Of a stretch of 64,000 nt of DNA, positions 12,101-22,519 are shown piece by piece. The position numbers were made by a program, and so were the translations under genes. The stretch lies in assembly GCA_015178975.1 (NCBI GenBank), contig WHVD01000065.1, forward strand, positions 1 through 64,000, in the 5' to 3' direction. This stretch comes from Hysterangium stoloniferum. Lineage: Eukaryota; Basidiomycota; Agaricomycetes; Hysterangiales; Hysterangiaceae. Numbering within the stretch: the stretch's first letter is position 1; every line of letters starts with the position of its first letter. The notes beneath the pieces were generated by a model that did no database searches, was not told the DNA's origin, and was given only the letters and a program-made list of their open reading frames with translations.

Positions 12101-12932
12101 CCCAACGGTCGATTATTATCAAGTGCAAGCAGGCAAAACTTGAAGTAACAATCTTCTTCTTAAACCATCATGTGAGCCCTTTAAAGACTGAGCAGACCGT
12201 CCTCCAGATGTCATACTTTGCGTTAGTCTTCGAAGGATATTAAGTTAGCATAATTTAGGTAATGAGTAAATATGTTAGTCGTATGGAACAGTCTAGTCAC
12301 ACAACTGTCCATGCCTCTCCAAGAGGGATAAGTAGTCTGTGTTCGAACTTGGTGAGACACCTACAAACGGAGTCACAAGCAGACAGAGGAGGGATTGTAC
12401 TTCGTCCATCAGGCCAGTCACGAATTTCTCCTCCCCTGGGATGTATACAACCGTTTCAAAAAGGCCAGGAAGTCATGAACGGCGCAGATTGGGCGATCCC
12501 CTCGCACTGCCGTGCACGCAATTTCGGGTTCTGGAGATTGTGAAATTAAAGACGATGGGCCCCTTATTAGCACCGAGGCGCCATGAAACACAAAAGTGTC
12601 TGATTTCGGGACCATTCAACCGAAGGGGGTTAACAAGCTCATCATATCCGACTCTCCGGTGTTGATGGAATTATTTGTTCAAGCAGACAATAGGCTACGA
12701 AATGGGCTGCCGAAAAATGTCCAGGATGCGATGATGAGGCATGAGGATTGAGGGACTACTGATAGCAAGGAGTATGCGGCGGCAACCATAGTATTTTATA
12801 CACTGCATATATGCAGGCTTAAAACATGGGCAGACGGGCTTAACGCAACTTTGGGCTCGCTGGGGAAAGGTCCAACGATTTATAAAACAATGGCCGTTCG
12901 TCATACGCACACAAAGAGATTTAGGAAGATTC
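9160..12932. other. Long stretch without a convincing gene
   Basis: Apart from one repeat copy at 9969-10137 I see no reliable gene in these 3.8 kb. A 25-bp sequence beginning GAATTTGAGGGAGC occurs twice, near 10,378 and 10,552. Short open frames (for example 11,180-11,300 and 11,329-11,580) carry protein-like pieces but no splice-supported model. They may be remnants. Confidence 0.4.
9969..10137 (+). repeat. Dispersed repeat, copy 1
   Basis: About 165 bp starting GTGAGCTTATAAACCCACTC is found again at 14,373-14,536 in the same orientation with only a few differences. It contains a TATAAA-like motif and a short repeat GGCGACAACAGGCGACA. Nothing in it is clearly coding. Confidence 0.8.
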
Positions 12933-12966
12933 TGTTAGTTTGAGTAATGCTAGCAGTGCTTCCCAG

Positions 12967-13037
12967 GGTCAGGTGGTGTAATGGTTAACACCCCTGCTAT
13001 ATATGCAGAAGCCCTGGGTTCAATCCCCAGTCTGGCC
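12967..13037 (+). tRNA. tRNA-like segment, copy 1 (71 nt)
   Basis: A cloverleaf can be drawn by hand: 7-bp acceptor stem GGTCAGG/TCTGGCC with two G-U pairs, D stem GTGT/ACAC, anticodon stem CCTGC/GCAGA with one C-A mismatch, T arm CTGGG-TTCAATC-CCCAG. The B box GGTTCAATCCC fits the consensus. The anticodon loop is TATATAT, so position 33 would be A instead of the nearly universal U, and the triplet at 34-36 would be TAT. It is probably a tRNA-derived pseudogene or SINE head and not a working tRNA. Confidence 0.45.
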
Positions 13038-13249
13038 ATTCATTATCTACACTTTTAACAGGTTATGGGCCCCGCTGTGTGCTATAGGGCATGGTTCCTG
13101 TGTGTAGAGTGAACAGCTATATTTGTGTGTGGTATAGTGGACAAGTCTGGACAAAAGAGCCAGAGAGGACCTATATCTGCTTATAGTATAGTTGAGTGCT
13201 AGCATTAAGGGAGTGTGTTAGTTTGAGTAATGCTAGCAGTGCTTCCCAG

Positions 13250-13320
13250 GGTCAGGTGGTGTAATGGTTAACACCCCTGCTATATATGCAGAAGCCCTGG
13301 GTTCAATCCCCAGTCTGGCC
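13250..13320 (+). tRNA. tRNA-like segment, copy 2 (71 nt)
   Basis: Identical in sequence to copy 1 and exactly 283 bp further on. It shares the same unusual anticodon loop, which shows the oddity predates the duplication. Confidence 0.45.
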
Positions 13321-13532
13321 ATTCATTATCTACACTTTTAACAGGTTATGGGCCCCGCTGTGTGCTATAGGGCATGGTTCCTGTGTGTAGAGTGAACAGC
13401 TATATTTGTGTGTGGTATAGTGGACAAGTCTGGACAAAAGAGCCAGAGAGGACCTATATCTGCTTATAGTATAGTTGAGTGCTAGCATTAAGGGAGTGTG
13501 TTAGTTTGAGTAATGCTAGCAGTGCTTCCCAG

Positions 13533-13603
13533 GGTCAGGTGGTGTAATGGTTAACACCCCTGCTATATATGCAGAAGCCCTGGGTTCAATCCCCAGTCTG
13601 GCC
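13533..13603 (+). tRNA. tRNA-like segment, copy 3 (71 nt)
   Basis: Identical to the other two copies. The array ends 24 bp after it, where unrelated sequence begins behind the AGATTCT direct repeat. Confidence 0.45.
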
Positions 13604-13632
13604 ATTCATTATCTACACTTTTAACAGATTCT

Positions 13633-14372
13633 AGGCGTTTGTGACTACTTGCCATTTAACTTACGGACGAACAATTACGCATCACAATTTTCTATTTATT
13701 CAGGTGTCTCCGTGTCAAGTTGTAGCATTGAATTATCCACAAATTACATATAGTACATTTTATGTTTCAAGAACGATAATATTGATAGTCTAAGAGCAGT
13801 CTGCAGCAGAGCAGGTGGCAAGTAATCCCAAAAGAAATAGAAAAAAAAATGACGCAATTAGAGAAAGTCAACAAGAATGAAAAGATTTGGTTTGGACAAG
13901 GGTGAAATGCAGCTTGGTTCAACTCGTTAACTTCAAGAACATCGCTTGATGTAAATTTCTATTTGTTAGTACTTATGTGTTATCTAAACAAGATGTCAGA
14001 ATGCAGTCTCAAAAGGTTTATCATTAACAGAAGCTTACCAGAGTTTCGGTAGGACTGGTAACCATGCTACACTCTGAGACTGACACAGAGGGGGAGTGCT
14101 GGCGATGGACGACCAAACTGTTAATTTGGAGCGCTGAAGATCGGATGAGCTCAGTACGAAAAATAACTGTACGGGAGCGAGAAACTCACAGTTACATCGT
14201 TGCAGGGCCGCCATTCTCCGGATTTTACCCATACCAGCTGACACAGGCCGAGGTAGGCCACTAACAGAGTTGTCGCGGGAGGCCGGTGTCGAAGCCAGAA
14301 AAGCCTTATGTAATCGGAGTTAGTAACCCGATGCTGCAAACAAATATACAGGTGTATAGTGGTGTTAGTCGG
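13633..14372. other. Stretch with no convincing gene
   Basis: AT-rich at first, then mixed. Short frames on both strands around 14,035-14,340 overlap each other and have no splice support. Confidence 0.35.
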
Positions 14373-14536
14373 GTGAGCTTATAAACCCACTCCGACGTGG
14401 GAATGTTACATTAGGCGACAACAGGCGACAGCACCCACATGCTTTGTAAACATATTCGCGTCGCTCGCGTCAGGTTTGTTTGGTCACAGCGTCAAATAAA
14501 GTTCATTTTCACCAGAAGACTCGGATATCCACATAA
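14373..14536 (+). repeat. Dispersed repeat, copy 2
   Basis: The partner of the repeat at 9969-10137, in the same orientation and about 4.4 kb away. Differences are scattered substitutions and short indels. Confidence 0.8.
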
Positions 14537-14605
14537 TTATGATAGTGGAAGCAGTGAAGCTAGCTATCAAGCGACTCCTCACTGAAGAAGTATACCCTGA
14601 AAACA

Positions 14606-14971
14606 TTGTTTGTAGACACTTATGAATCTGACCATACCGGTCTCAGCCTACCAAGGACACGGACACAAGTCCTAGCAAACAACGCTGATGCAATACAAGT
14701 ATTCAATGTGGTTGTAATGCAAAGATACATACATATATCACAACTTGTGGATGTGACAGGGGTGCAGGTTGAATATCATTGGAAAAAGCGAGAATTAGTA
14801 GGAAAAATACAGACTGAAATGGATAAGTTGGCTAATAGCAGCATTTGGAGATTTGTGGAAACGGATGCAGGTCTCATCTCGGTCTCACGATCATCCTTAA
14901 TGCCACTTTACAGCGCAACAAAATGTTTGGCTTATCTCAGAAAGGATATTCTATTAGACAGGCTTAGCTAA
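14606..14971 (+). CDS. Hypothetical open frame, 121 aa
   Basis: The frame starts with ATG and has ordinary amino-acid use (for example VEYHWKKRELVGKIQTEMDK), but I recognise no domain and see no introns. It lies just downstream of a dispersed repeat. It may be a fragment of a larger gene or chance. Confidence 0.2.
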   Translation: MFVDTYESDHTGLSLPRTRTQVLANNADAIQVFNVVVMQRYIHISQLVDVTGVQVEYHWKKRELVGKIQTEMDKLANSSIWRFVETDAGLISVSRSSLMPLYSATKCLAYLRKDILLDRLS

Positions 14972-15970
14972 ACGATGTGGAATATACAATTTTTATTAAT
15001 ATATGTAATATGTAAAATGTGCCATATTGTATCGCATGGGCAACGAAGTGGCCCGCTAGCCATCCTGCTCCTTCGAGTTCAGAGGTCCAACACCCAGTCC
15101 ACCCGCAGGCAAAACTCAACAGCCCCCCACACAAGCCCCGGGGTTGACCTGCAGAGTCCAGTGAACAAAAATCAGTCAGGCATGGACATGTCAATCCATA
15201 AAGAGGCAGTGGGAGACGGCATTTTGAATATGAATGGAAATAGGCCAGGAGTCGCGAGGAAGTCACGACGATGGTAGGTGGTGAGACAACGCGAGTTGTC
15301 TTTCGAGAAAATGATATTCACTCGAGTCACTCAGTATAGGCTGTGGGATGAAAGAATGAGCAAGTGAATGAAAACCAGTCGGGCATGGACATACCACTCA
15401 AAGACCTAATGATAGCAACATATTCCGGGTTGAGCAGTGTGTAACTTGGTGGGATAATCCCGATCGTGCGCACTGTTGCAATGATGAAGAGTATGCTTGA
15501 TGTGTATTCACAATGGCGTAGTTGACCAGGCGGTGATTATGAGCAGGGTCCCGTGTGTGGTGTTATGTGCATGTGATGAAGGTGTTTCAGGGCATGGTTT
15601 TCAAGATCCAGTGTGAATCCATCCGAAAAAGGAAGAATATGTAGCTGTTGCGTTCATTGGAAGTGCCGCCTTGAATGGAGTGCGTCCTGTCTCCCTTTCT
15701 ATTTCTTTTACTATTTCACTTTGGCAGCATCTGACTGGTAAATCGATGTAGGTTAATAAATGCAGTCTCCCTGTACTGTTGTACTACCTCTCACCTGCCA
15801 CTGGTGGAGTATGGTCTGTCACCTCCTCATGTGATGCCAGTCCTCCCAGGTTTCTTCTCGTGCGGCGTCGGTGGTGCCTGCAGCAACACCTACCGCATTC
15901 GATACTGAGTTGCGACAGCACCCTTATCTTTGAGGTCCCCGAACACACAGCGGTGTCTGAGGCGATTGTG
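14972..15970. other. Stretch with no convincing gene
   Basis: Overlapping short frames on both strands near 14,964-15,277 and one at 15,779-15,979 have no support beyond being open. A roughly 20-bp phrase (AATCAGTCAGGCATGGACAT) occurs twice, near 15,170 and 15,373. Confidence 0.3.
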
Positions 15971-16600
15971 ATGTATTAGCCTTATTTTAATACTATTTTC
16001 CGAAAAAGGAGTCCAATGCTCTATCAAAATGTGCAAATACTCAATTCACTGCAAGGTAAAATAATTTAAGTATTTGATATTAATCAGTGGCAGCCTAAAT
16101 AGACTTAGAACCCCTGAAGTCAAGAGTTTACTTGAATATATGCACCCTACTTCGCAAAAAAGGTTTTGAGAGCTGCTTGTGCCAGCTTGTTCTTTTTCTG
16201 TAAAAACACTACTAAAATATGAATAACAATTCACTGATTCAGAATCTAGATTCAACTTCGATTCTAGCTAGTTTATATATATTTTATACTATTTATCAAA
16301 CAGTAAAAATATTTATAAACAGGTCAAAAGATTAGATATAGAATAAAACACTATTTGGCTAATATATGCTTTATTTACACTAACCTACAGGGTCTACTGT
16401 GATATTAACTTATCAGGATCTTAATGTAGTCTTAAGGATTCTGCAAGGATATTCTCAGTATTTGTTTATGTGAATATGCTTTACTGATTCACAATAAATG
16501 AACAAAGGAACGGGATTATTTGCAATGTAATAAACAGTCAAATTACTCAACTAGAGGTGACTGAAGTTTTAGACTACAAATAATAATGTAAAGAAAATCA
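15971..16600 (+). repeat. Dispersed AT-rich repeat, copy 1
   Basis: The segment beginning ATGTATTAGCCTTATTTTAA is found again from 53,019, in the same orientation, over about 600 bp with roughly 90 percent identity by eye. It may be part of an LTR because a TG lies just before both copies, but I could not find a matching end. Confidence 0.7.
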
Positions 16601-16990
16601 ATCATATTCTTCCACTCTTTTTGTCGCGCCTCTTCCCAAGCTTTATGTCCCTCTCCAGGGATTCACAACACCTCTTTGATTGTTGGATCTTTTCCCATTG
16701 TGGAGTACATTACCAGTTCATCAGTCGTTTCTAATGTCGCACTACTTATAGTTTCCCGTAGTTTTCCCGACCTTGTTTTGCCTTGTGGATAATCAGGCAT
16801 GTCAGACACCAAACAAGATTCTTCAATTGGTTTGCTGACTTCTTGTTCATCCCTCTGTCTGGGCCGCGGACAGATACAGATTGTCAATTTTGGTTGAGAA
16901 GGTGGTTGACTTAACGTTGTTGGTTGCAAAGGTATGTTCCTATCTTTTATTTCTCCTATTTTCTTAAATTGACCTTTGCCTTCATAAGCC

Positions 16991-17377
16991 ATGAAAACCT
17001 ATAAACTATCCTTGGAGGCCATTTATCTCAATTGTTTGCTTCAAGATGCATCTTCAGAATATTTAGATTCTCTTGCCGCATTGCCTATGTCAAACCCAAA
17101 TGGGGCAAGTACTTCTATTCCATGGACAAAGATTAATCCTACGCAAAGTGTGGAAGGCTGTCTGAAGATGTTTACCTCCGTAGAAGTGCTGGACGGAGAT
17201 AATATGTTTGGTTGTCATAATGTGAACCCCTGTTTATTTCATATGCTAGTTATTCATTAATCCTATTGATAGTGTTGGAAGATCGCCAATGGACAAGCAC
17301 CTGTGATCAAGCCATTAGTATCTGACAAAGACAGCAAAGACTCCTCAGATTCCAATGACCAGCAAGAGAATCAGTGA
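16991..17377 (+). pseudogene. Fragment of a ubiquitin-specific protease (USP/UBP)
   Basis: Two exons, 16991-17221 and 17273-17377, are joined by a 51-bp GT-AG intron without change of frame. The product contains SVEGCLKMFTSVEVLDGDN followed by CHNCWKIANG. In USP-family deubiquitinases this is the region just after the fingers, with the CxxC zinc ligands and the conserved LxxF and DGD motifs. The catalytic Cys box and His box that should flank it are absent nearby, and the frame ends early in an acidic Ser/Asp tail. It is therefore a gene fragment, not a working protease. Whether the start at 16991 is used is unknown. Confidence 0.65.
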
Positions 17378-17623
17378 ATGCTCTCACCACTAGGGCTGGA
17401 CCATAAATACCCACAAGTGATGGCACTAGTCAAAATGCAGACACTGCTGTCTTCTAACCCCGATCAGGAGCTGCTAACCACCCCTATAAAGGTGTCAAAA
17501 GGAGGTGAGGTGGAGATCCAGGTCAATACTAGTGCGGGTGTCGGTGCAACGACGGCTGGGCTGGAGGCTTATATCATTTTTATTCCGATCAAAGTTGATG
17601 ATGATGGTAAACTTGATACATAG
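17378..17623 (+). CDS. Hypothetical open frame after the USP fragment, 81 aa
   Basis: An ATG frame starts one base after the TGA of the USP fragment and runs to 17623. It contains GLDHKYPQVMALVKMQTLL and a Val-rich tail. I do not recognise it. It may be another piece of captured sequence. Confidence 0.2.
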   Translation: MLSPLGLDHKYPQVMALVKMQTLLSSNPDQELLTTPIKVSKGGEVEIQVNTSAGVGATTAGLEAYIIFIPIKVDDDGKLDT

Positions 17624-18048
17624 ACCAAGTCGTGATCCAATAGGATGCCTTAATTGGACTTTGGACCTTGGACAGTATTAAGTTTCAATATCTCCTCCCT
17701 TGTTTGGTACTTGTACTGCCTTTTTTCCACTGCTTGTTTGGCTTGGCTTTTCAATTGCAGGATAAAAACACAAATGATAGTGTGTCTTATTATGGCTCCA
17801 TACGATGCACACATATACTCGTTGCTATTGTTTGGATTGGATATCACTTATAATATAATGATAGAGAAAAGCTTAAAAGCTTGTATGCAGATAATATCAG
17901 AAATATATCTGGTTTAATTCTTACAATGACCTCTTCACCTGCACTGGGATCTGTAACACAGCTTTGACACTAGAGTGAAAGGTGTGTGTGCACAGTTGTT
18001 CATCCTGGATAAACAGCTGCATCTACATAACAAGCTTCAGCACTAAAG

Positions 18049-18840
18049 TTGCCTGTGCGCAGGTGTTCATCCTGGATGAACACCTACATATGCACAATAC
18101 AGGTAGCTTCGGCACTAAAGTTGCCTGTGCAAGGGTGTTCATCCTGGATGAACACCTGCATATGCACAATACAGGCAGCTTCGGCACTAAAGTTGCCTGT
18201 GCATGGGTGTTCATCCTGGATGAACACCTGCATACACGCAATACAGGCAGCTTCGGCGCTAAAGTTGCCTGTGCACGGGTGTTCATCCTGGATGAACACC
18301 TGCATAAGTGCAATACAGGCAGCTTCGGTGCTAAAGTTGCCTGTGCAAGGGTGTTCATCCTGGATGAATACCTGCATACGCGCAATACAGGCAGCTTCGG
18401 TGCTAAAGTTGCCTGTGCAAGGGTGTTCATCCTGGATGAACACCTGCATATGTGCAACACAGGCAGCTTCGGCGCTAAAGTTGCCTGTGCAAGGGTGTTC
18501 ATCCTGGATGAACACCTGCATATGTGCAACACAGGCAGCTTCGGCACTAAAGTTGCCTGTGCAAGGGTGTTCATCCTGGATGAACACCTGCATATGTGCA
18601 ACACAGGCAGCTTCGGTGCTAAAGTTGCCTGTGCAAGAGTGTTCATCCTGGATGAACACCTGCATATGCGCAATACAGGCAGCTTCGGTGCTAAAGTTGC
18701 CTGTGCAAGGGTGTTCATCCTGGATGAACACCTGCATATGCGCAACACAGGCACCTTCAGCGCTAAAGTTGCCTGTGCAAGGGTGTTCATCCTGGATGAA
18801 CACCTGCATACACGCAACTTTCGCCCTAGAGTAAAAGTTG
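18049..18840 (+). repeat. 72-bp palindromic minisatellite, array 1 (11 units)
   Basis: Eleven 72-bp units plus divergent units on both ends. Each unit contains a perfect 11-bp inverted repeat GGTGTTCATCC/GGATGAACACC around a single T, and a second one, ACAGGC...GCCTGT, around the variable spacer. Because 72 is a multiple of three and the unit has no stops, several frames stay open on both strands. This makes long but meaningless reading frames. Confidence 0.85.
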
Positions 18841-18872
18841 CGTGCACACAGCTGTTCATCCTGGTCCCTAGA

Positions 18873-19088
18873 TGCCCTACCCTATGTAAATGGATCTGGT
18901 CCCTAGATATTGCACCCTATGTAAAATGGATCTGGTCCCTAGATATTGCACCCTATGTAAAATGGATCTGGTCCCTAGATATTGCACCCTATGTAAAATG
19001 GATCTGGTCCCTAGATATTGCACCCTATGTAAAATGGATCTGGTCCCTAGATATTGCACCCTATGTAAAATGGATCTGGTCCCTAGAT
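18873..19088 (+). repeat. 36-bp minisatellite (six units)
   Basis: One variant unit and five exact units of 36 bp ending in GGATCTGGTCCCTAGAT follow directly on the 72-bp array. In the other 72-bp array at 33.6 kb only one unit is present, so this part expanded here. Confidence 0.85.
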
Positions 19089-19544
19089 GAACCCTACCAG
19101 ACCCATATAACCCTAAGTAAAAAGTATATTCTACTCAATATAACCAATGTCTCGTTTATATCCTGTGCCTGATGATACTGGTATTGATACTCAACTACCT
19201 GTACCTACCCACCATCACCCCAGCCTGCACCCTGCCGCCCCCGCCATCTTGGATACTGCCTGCCCCAAGCCCCATTTTCTTGTTCCGTGCCATCATCCCC
19301 CAGTTTCAAATTCACATGCCATGTGTACCTCCTCTGTATATCAGGTTTGCTGCGGCTTCTTCTTAACATACATTATCTATATAATTGATAGTGATGCGTT
19401 TTTTTCCTCCCTTTGTCCATGTGCAGTGTGTATAGTGTATCATTGTTTGTGGTCATAGAGAAAAGAGGATAATAGAAATTTTGGAGGCTTTTTACATAGA
19501 TTATTATTGTGTGAAGACACTGTGCTATGATTTGTGACACTTTT

Positions 19545-19935
19545 GCGACTTTTTGCAGCACAACTTTTTGCGATACTTTGCGACTTTGTGCAACACTTTG
19601 TGACTTTGTGCGACTTTGTGACTTTATGTGACACTTTGCAACTTTGCAACTTTGTGCCACTTTGCAACTTTTCAAAGACACAAAAAGTCGCAATGAGTCT
19701 ACATGAGTCACAAAGAGTCTATAACAGTTGCAAAGAGTCTATAACAGTCGTAATGAGTCTATAAGAGTCACAAAGAGTCTAAAAGAGTCGCAAAAAGTCC
19801 AAAAGAGTCACAAAGAGTCCAAAAGAGTCACAAAAAGTCCAAAAGAGTCGCAAACAGTCTATCAGAGTTGCAAACAGTCGCAAACAATCACAAAGAGTCT
19901 GGAATAGTTGCAAAAAGTCTAAAAGAGTCGCACTC
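19545..19935. repeat. 20-bp minisatellite in two opposite orientations
   Basis: The right half (about 19,676-19,935) is built from 20-bp units like AGTCTAAAAGAGTCGCAAAG. The left half (about 19,545-19,670) has units such as GCGACTTTGTG, which read as the reverse complement of the same motif. The block is thus a loose inverted repeat. Confidence 0.65.
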
Positions 19936-20690
19936 TAGCCTCCTGAAAACTTGCAAATCACATTGAATATTCCCGAACACTTGCCAATTGTAATGAATCA
20001 CACTGTATCTTTTCAAATATTTGCGAATCGCACTGAATCGCACTGTATCCTTTCGAATATTTGCGAATCGTGCTGAATTGAAAAACATCAGTTCAGGGTT
20101 TCTCACCTTGAAAAACCTCTAAGAAACTCATGGAAAATCATCAATTTCTTCATGATTTCACAAACAGATTTTTTGAATTTCCATAGGGTTTATGACCAAG
20201 GAAAATGTTGTTGAAATATCTAATTATTCAATGATTTTATGTATAATTAAATTGTAAACTTCATCATGGTTTTCCCCTTGACAAAACATTAAAAAAACTT
20301 TGTCTTGGCTCAAGATTTTTTCAGGCAGAGAACCATGGTTTTCACTGAATTCCCTCAGAGGCAAAATTAAGTAGAAATATGTGGTTTTCAATTGATTTCT
20401 CTAGGCACATTATTACAGTTTTCATAGGATTTTGTTAGGTGGAAAAATCCTAACAAAATACAGGGTTTTCTAAAAGTTTTCTTATTCAGAAAATCCATAA
20501 AGAATAGGCTATTTCCAACAATATTTCCTCATAATTTCCTGATGCAAATTTTTAGAATTTTCAGATCCAATCTTTGGCCTCAGAAAAACCTACTAAAACT
20601 CAGAATTTTCAAAGAGTTTTTCAATTCACAAAACACTTAGAAAATTTGGCCCAATAACAAGATTTTCTGAAGGTTTTCCAACTCCAAAAA
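19936..20690. other. AT-rich low-complexity stretch
   Basis: Begins with a few degenerate units such as TTGCGAATCGCACTGAATCG and continues as AT-rich DNA in which GGTTTTC/GAAAACC-type words recur. No gene seen. Confidence 0.5.
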
Positions 20691-20738
20691 TCTTGGGATG
20701 CCTCCAGTGTAAGCGGAAGCTGATGCTAGCGCACGATT

Positions 20739-21284
20739 ATGATAATACAAACACTAGTTTCGCAACGATTCGCCTTGGATGTAGTGTTTGGGCACCCCGA
20801 GATGGTGGAGTACATGGAGACGTCTGTGGCCAGTCATATGCGGATCTGCATCTCCGTCACAGAGGACCGATCTTGGAAAGAAACATGCTATCCTTCAGAG
20901 CTGCTTCTTTCACATGTGGTGGCAGATGTGATGTGGGAATATGACCAAGTTCTTCCAAATGTATTATTTCACCTCAAAAACAAAATTGAGAGCGGGATGA
21001 TAGATGTAGGTAAAAATGGTGAACTTGTATGCTGACTACTGTTGCTCTTCGCCAAAGACCATTATCTCAGTCAATCTTGTCCTGGGATGCCTTTCACGGA
21101 TACGCCAAAAGTGGAAGACGGTCATTTACGCTACTGCTCAGCTATACCTGTTAATGAGTGGCTAACCAGACTGTTTGGCGAAAGAGTGTGGCCGACAAAC
21201 GTGGCGCAAAAACGACGGGCACAACAAACGTTCAATGATTACGAGGTAAATTTTTCACATGACTATTACCACATCACAGTGTAG
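20739..21284 (+). pseudogene. Fragment of a large basidiomycete hypothetical protein
   Basis: One frame runs from 20739 to 21284, broken only by TGA at 21033-21035. It reads ...KNGELVC-stop-LLLLFAKDHYL. Blocks such as LVSQRFALDVVFGHP and SVASHMRICISVTEDRSW match, from memory, a family of large unnamed proteins that is repeated in many mushroom genomes. The position of the stop fits an Arg codon CGA changed to TGA. The frame ends soon after VNFSHDYYH, where family members continue. So this is a truncated remnant; its cellular role is unknown. Confidence 0.6.
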
Positions 21285-22519
21285 GGAGTTACACTCCCTT
21301 ACAGCAGATAGGCCACAGAATATCGGACACTACCGGAACAGGTCAGACTCGAAAAATGTATATGATCTGTATCCATTCAAAACCTATTATAATAGCTATC
21401 AAGAACAAGTATTTCAGGCTAGAGAGGTTCATTAGCATTTAAACTGTTGAGAAAAGAGAAATTCGGGCAATATCTATCTTAAGACCTTGCGCGTACGAAT
21501 GGCAACAACCATTCGTTTGAACTTGGGACCCTTCTCGATCGGTGCTGTCAAAGTACTGAGTAAATATTGTTCTAATTCGCGAAACAGGTGTCCAGAATGG
21601 ATGCATAAGACAATTAGCAGTGTCCTGACTGGAGGCAAAGATATGAAATATCATCAGTAGAAAAAATTTTTTATTGACAGATGTAAGAAGACGACAAAGA
21701 CAAAGACAAAAAGTAAAACTCACACCACTTCAACATTAGTCTAGCATCGACGAAATCAAATCCCTCGCTTCCGCACCCTGCCCGCCAAACTGCTCCAGCT
21801 CACCGACAGCCATGTGTACCCTTATTATGTTATAGTAGTAGCGGATCATCGTCTGCTGATCCTTGCAGGTCGTCCTACAAGTGTCAAGATGAAGAAATGA
21901 AATCAGATCAGTCTAAGTGCGAATGCCACAAAACAACAATGTACTACTACCTTGGATTTGGCCACTTATTCGGCTTTGAACACTTTTCACTGGTCGGCCC
22001 GGACTAGTTGGGACTACAGCCACCAACTTTGGAGCTTCGATTTGATATTTGGAAGACGGAAGACATTGTGACTGAGGAAAGACATATCATAAATGACGTT
22101 TTCGGACCTGAACCGCTTGAGAGGAGGATTGTATGTTTCAATTACCTACACTGACTTGGACGCTAACTCATGAAATTCATTTTGGACAGGCTGGGAAGCG
22201 GGGGATGAGACCGTGCAGAAACATATCATCTAATTTGGACAATGTAAGTGTATTTGCAATGATGACAATTCTAAAATTTCTGACAAAGCAAAGATAGTTG
22301 TCCTCGCTAGACCGGTCATCATCGGTTATACAGTGGCAAAAACCGTTCATCGTGACATTAGCCTACACAGTACAGAAATCCTCACGTACTATAAGGAATC
22401 TAGTAGATACAAAATAATGAATCAAATATTGATTTCACACCCGGACTTCAACAACTCGAATTAGTGTCGAGCCGTGCCTGACTCGGTAGCAGGATTTAGG
22501 ATAAAAAAACAGTGGCCAT
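21285..22519. other. Stretch with no convincing gene
   Basis: Short frames on both strands, for example 21,439-21,723 minus and about 21,760-21,880 plus, read like protein but have no linked exons. They may be debris of the same decayed families found on either side. Confidence 0.3.

Larger units (their letters stand above)
12933..13627 (+). repeat. 283-bp tandem array carrying tRNA-like segments
   Basis: A unit of 283 bp is repeated 2.45 times with almost perfect identity, so that the tRNA-like part appears three times and the spacer twice. The 7-bp direct repeat AGATTCT flanks the block at 12927-12933 and 13626-13632, as expected for a target-site duplication. The unit keeps A-box and B-box sequences of a Pol III promoter. 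This looks like a SINE-type insertion that was later tandemly duplicated, or was inserted already duplicated. Confidence 0.75.

Noticed and set aside
12967-13603. Three functional tRNA-Ile(UAU) genes
   Set aside because: The triplet would be TAT, but U33 is missing and the block has SINE-like borders. I keep them only as tRNA-like segments.
18049-18840. CRISPR-like array
   Set aside because: The palindromic repeats are regular, but the spacers are copies of each other and the host is a fungus.
17982-19172. Long reading frame of 396 codons, and similar ones on both strands
   Set aside because: It consists of the 72-bp and 36-bp minisatellites. Because the units are multiples of three without stops, five frames stay open at once. 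No codon bias or domain is seen.
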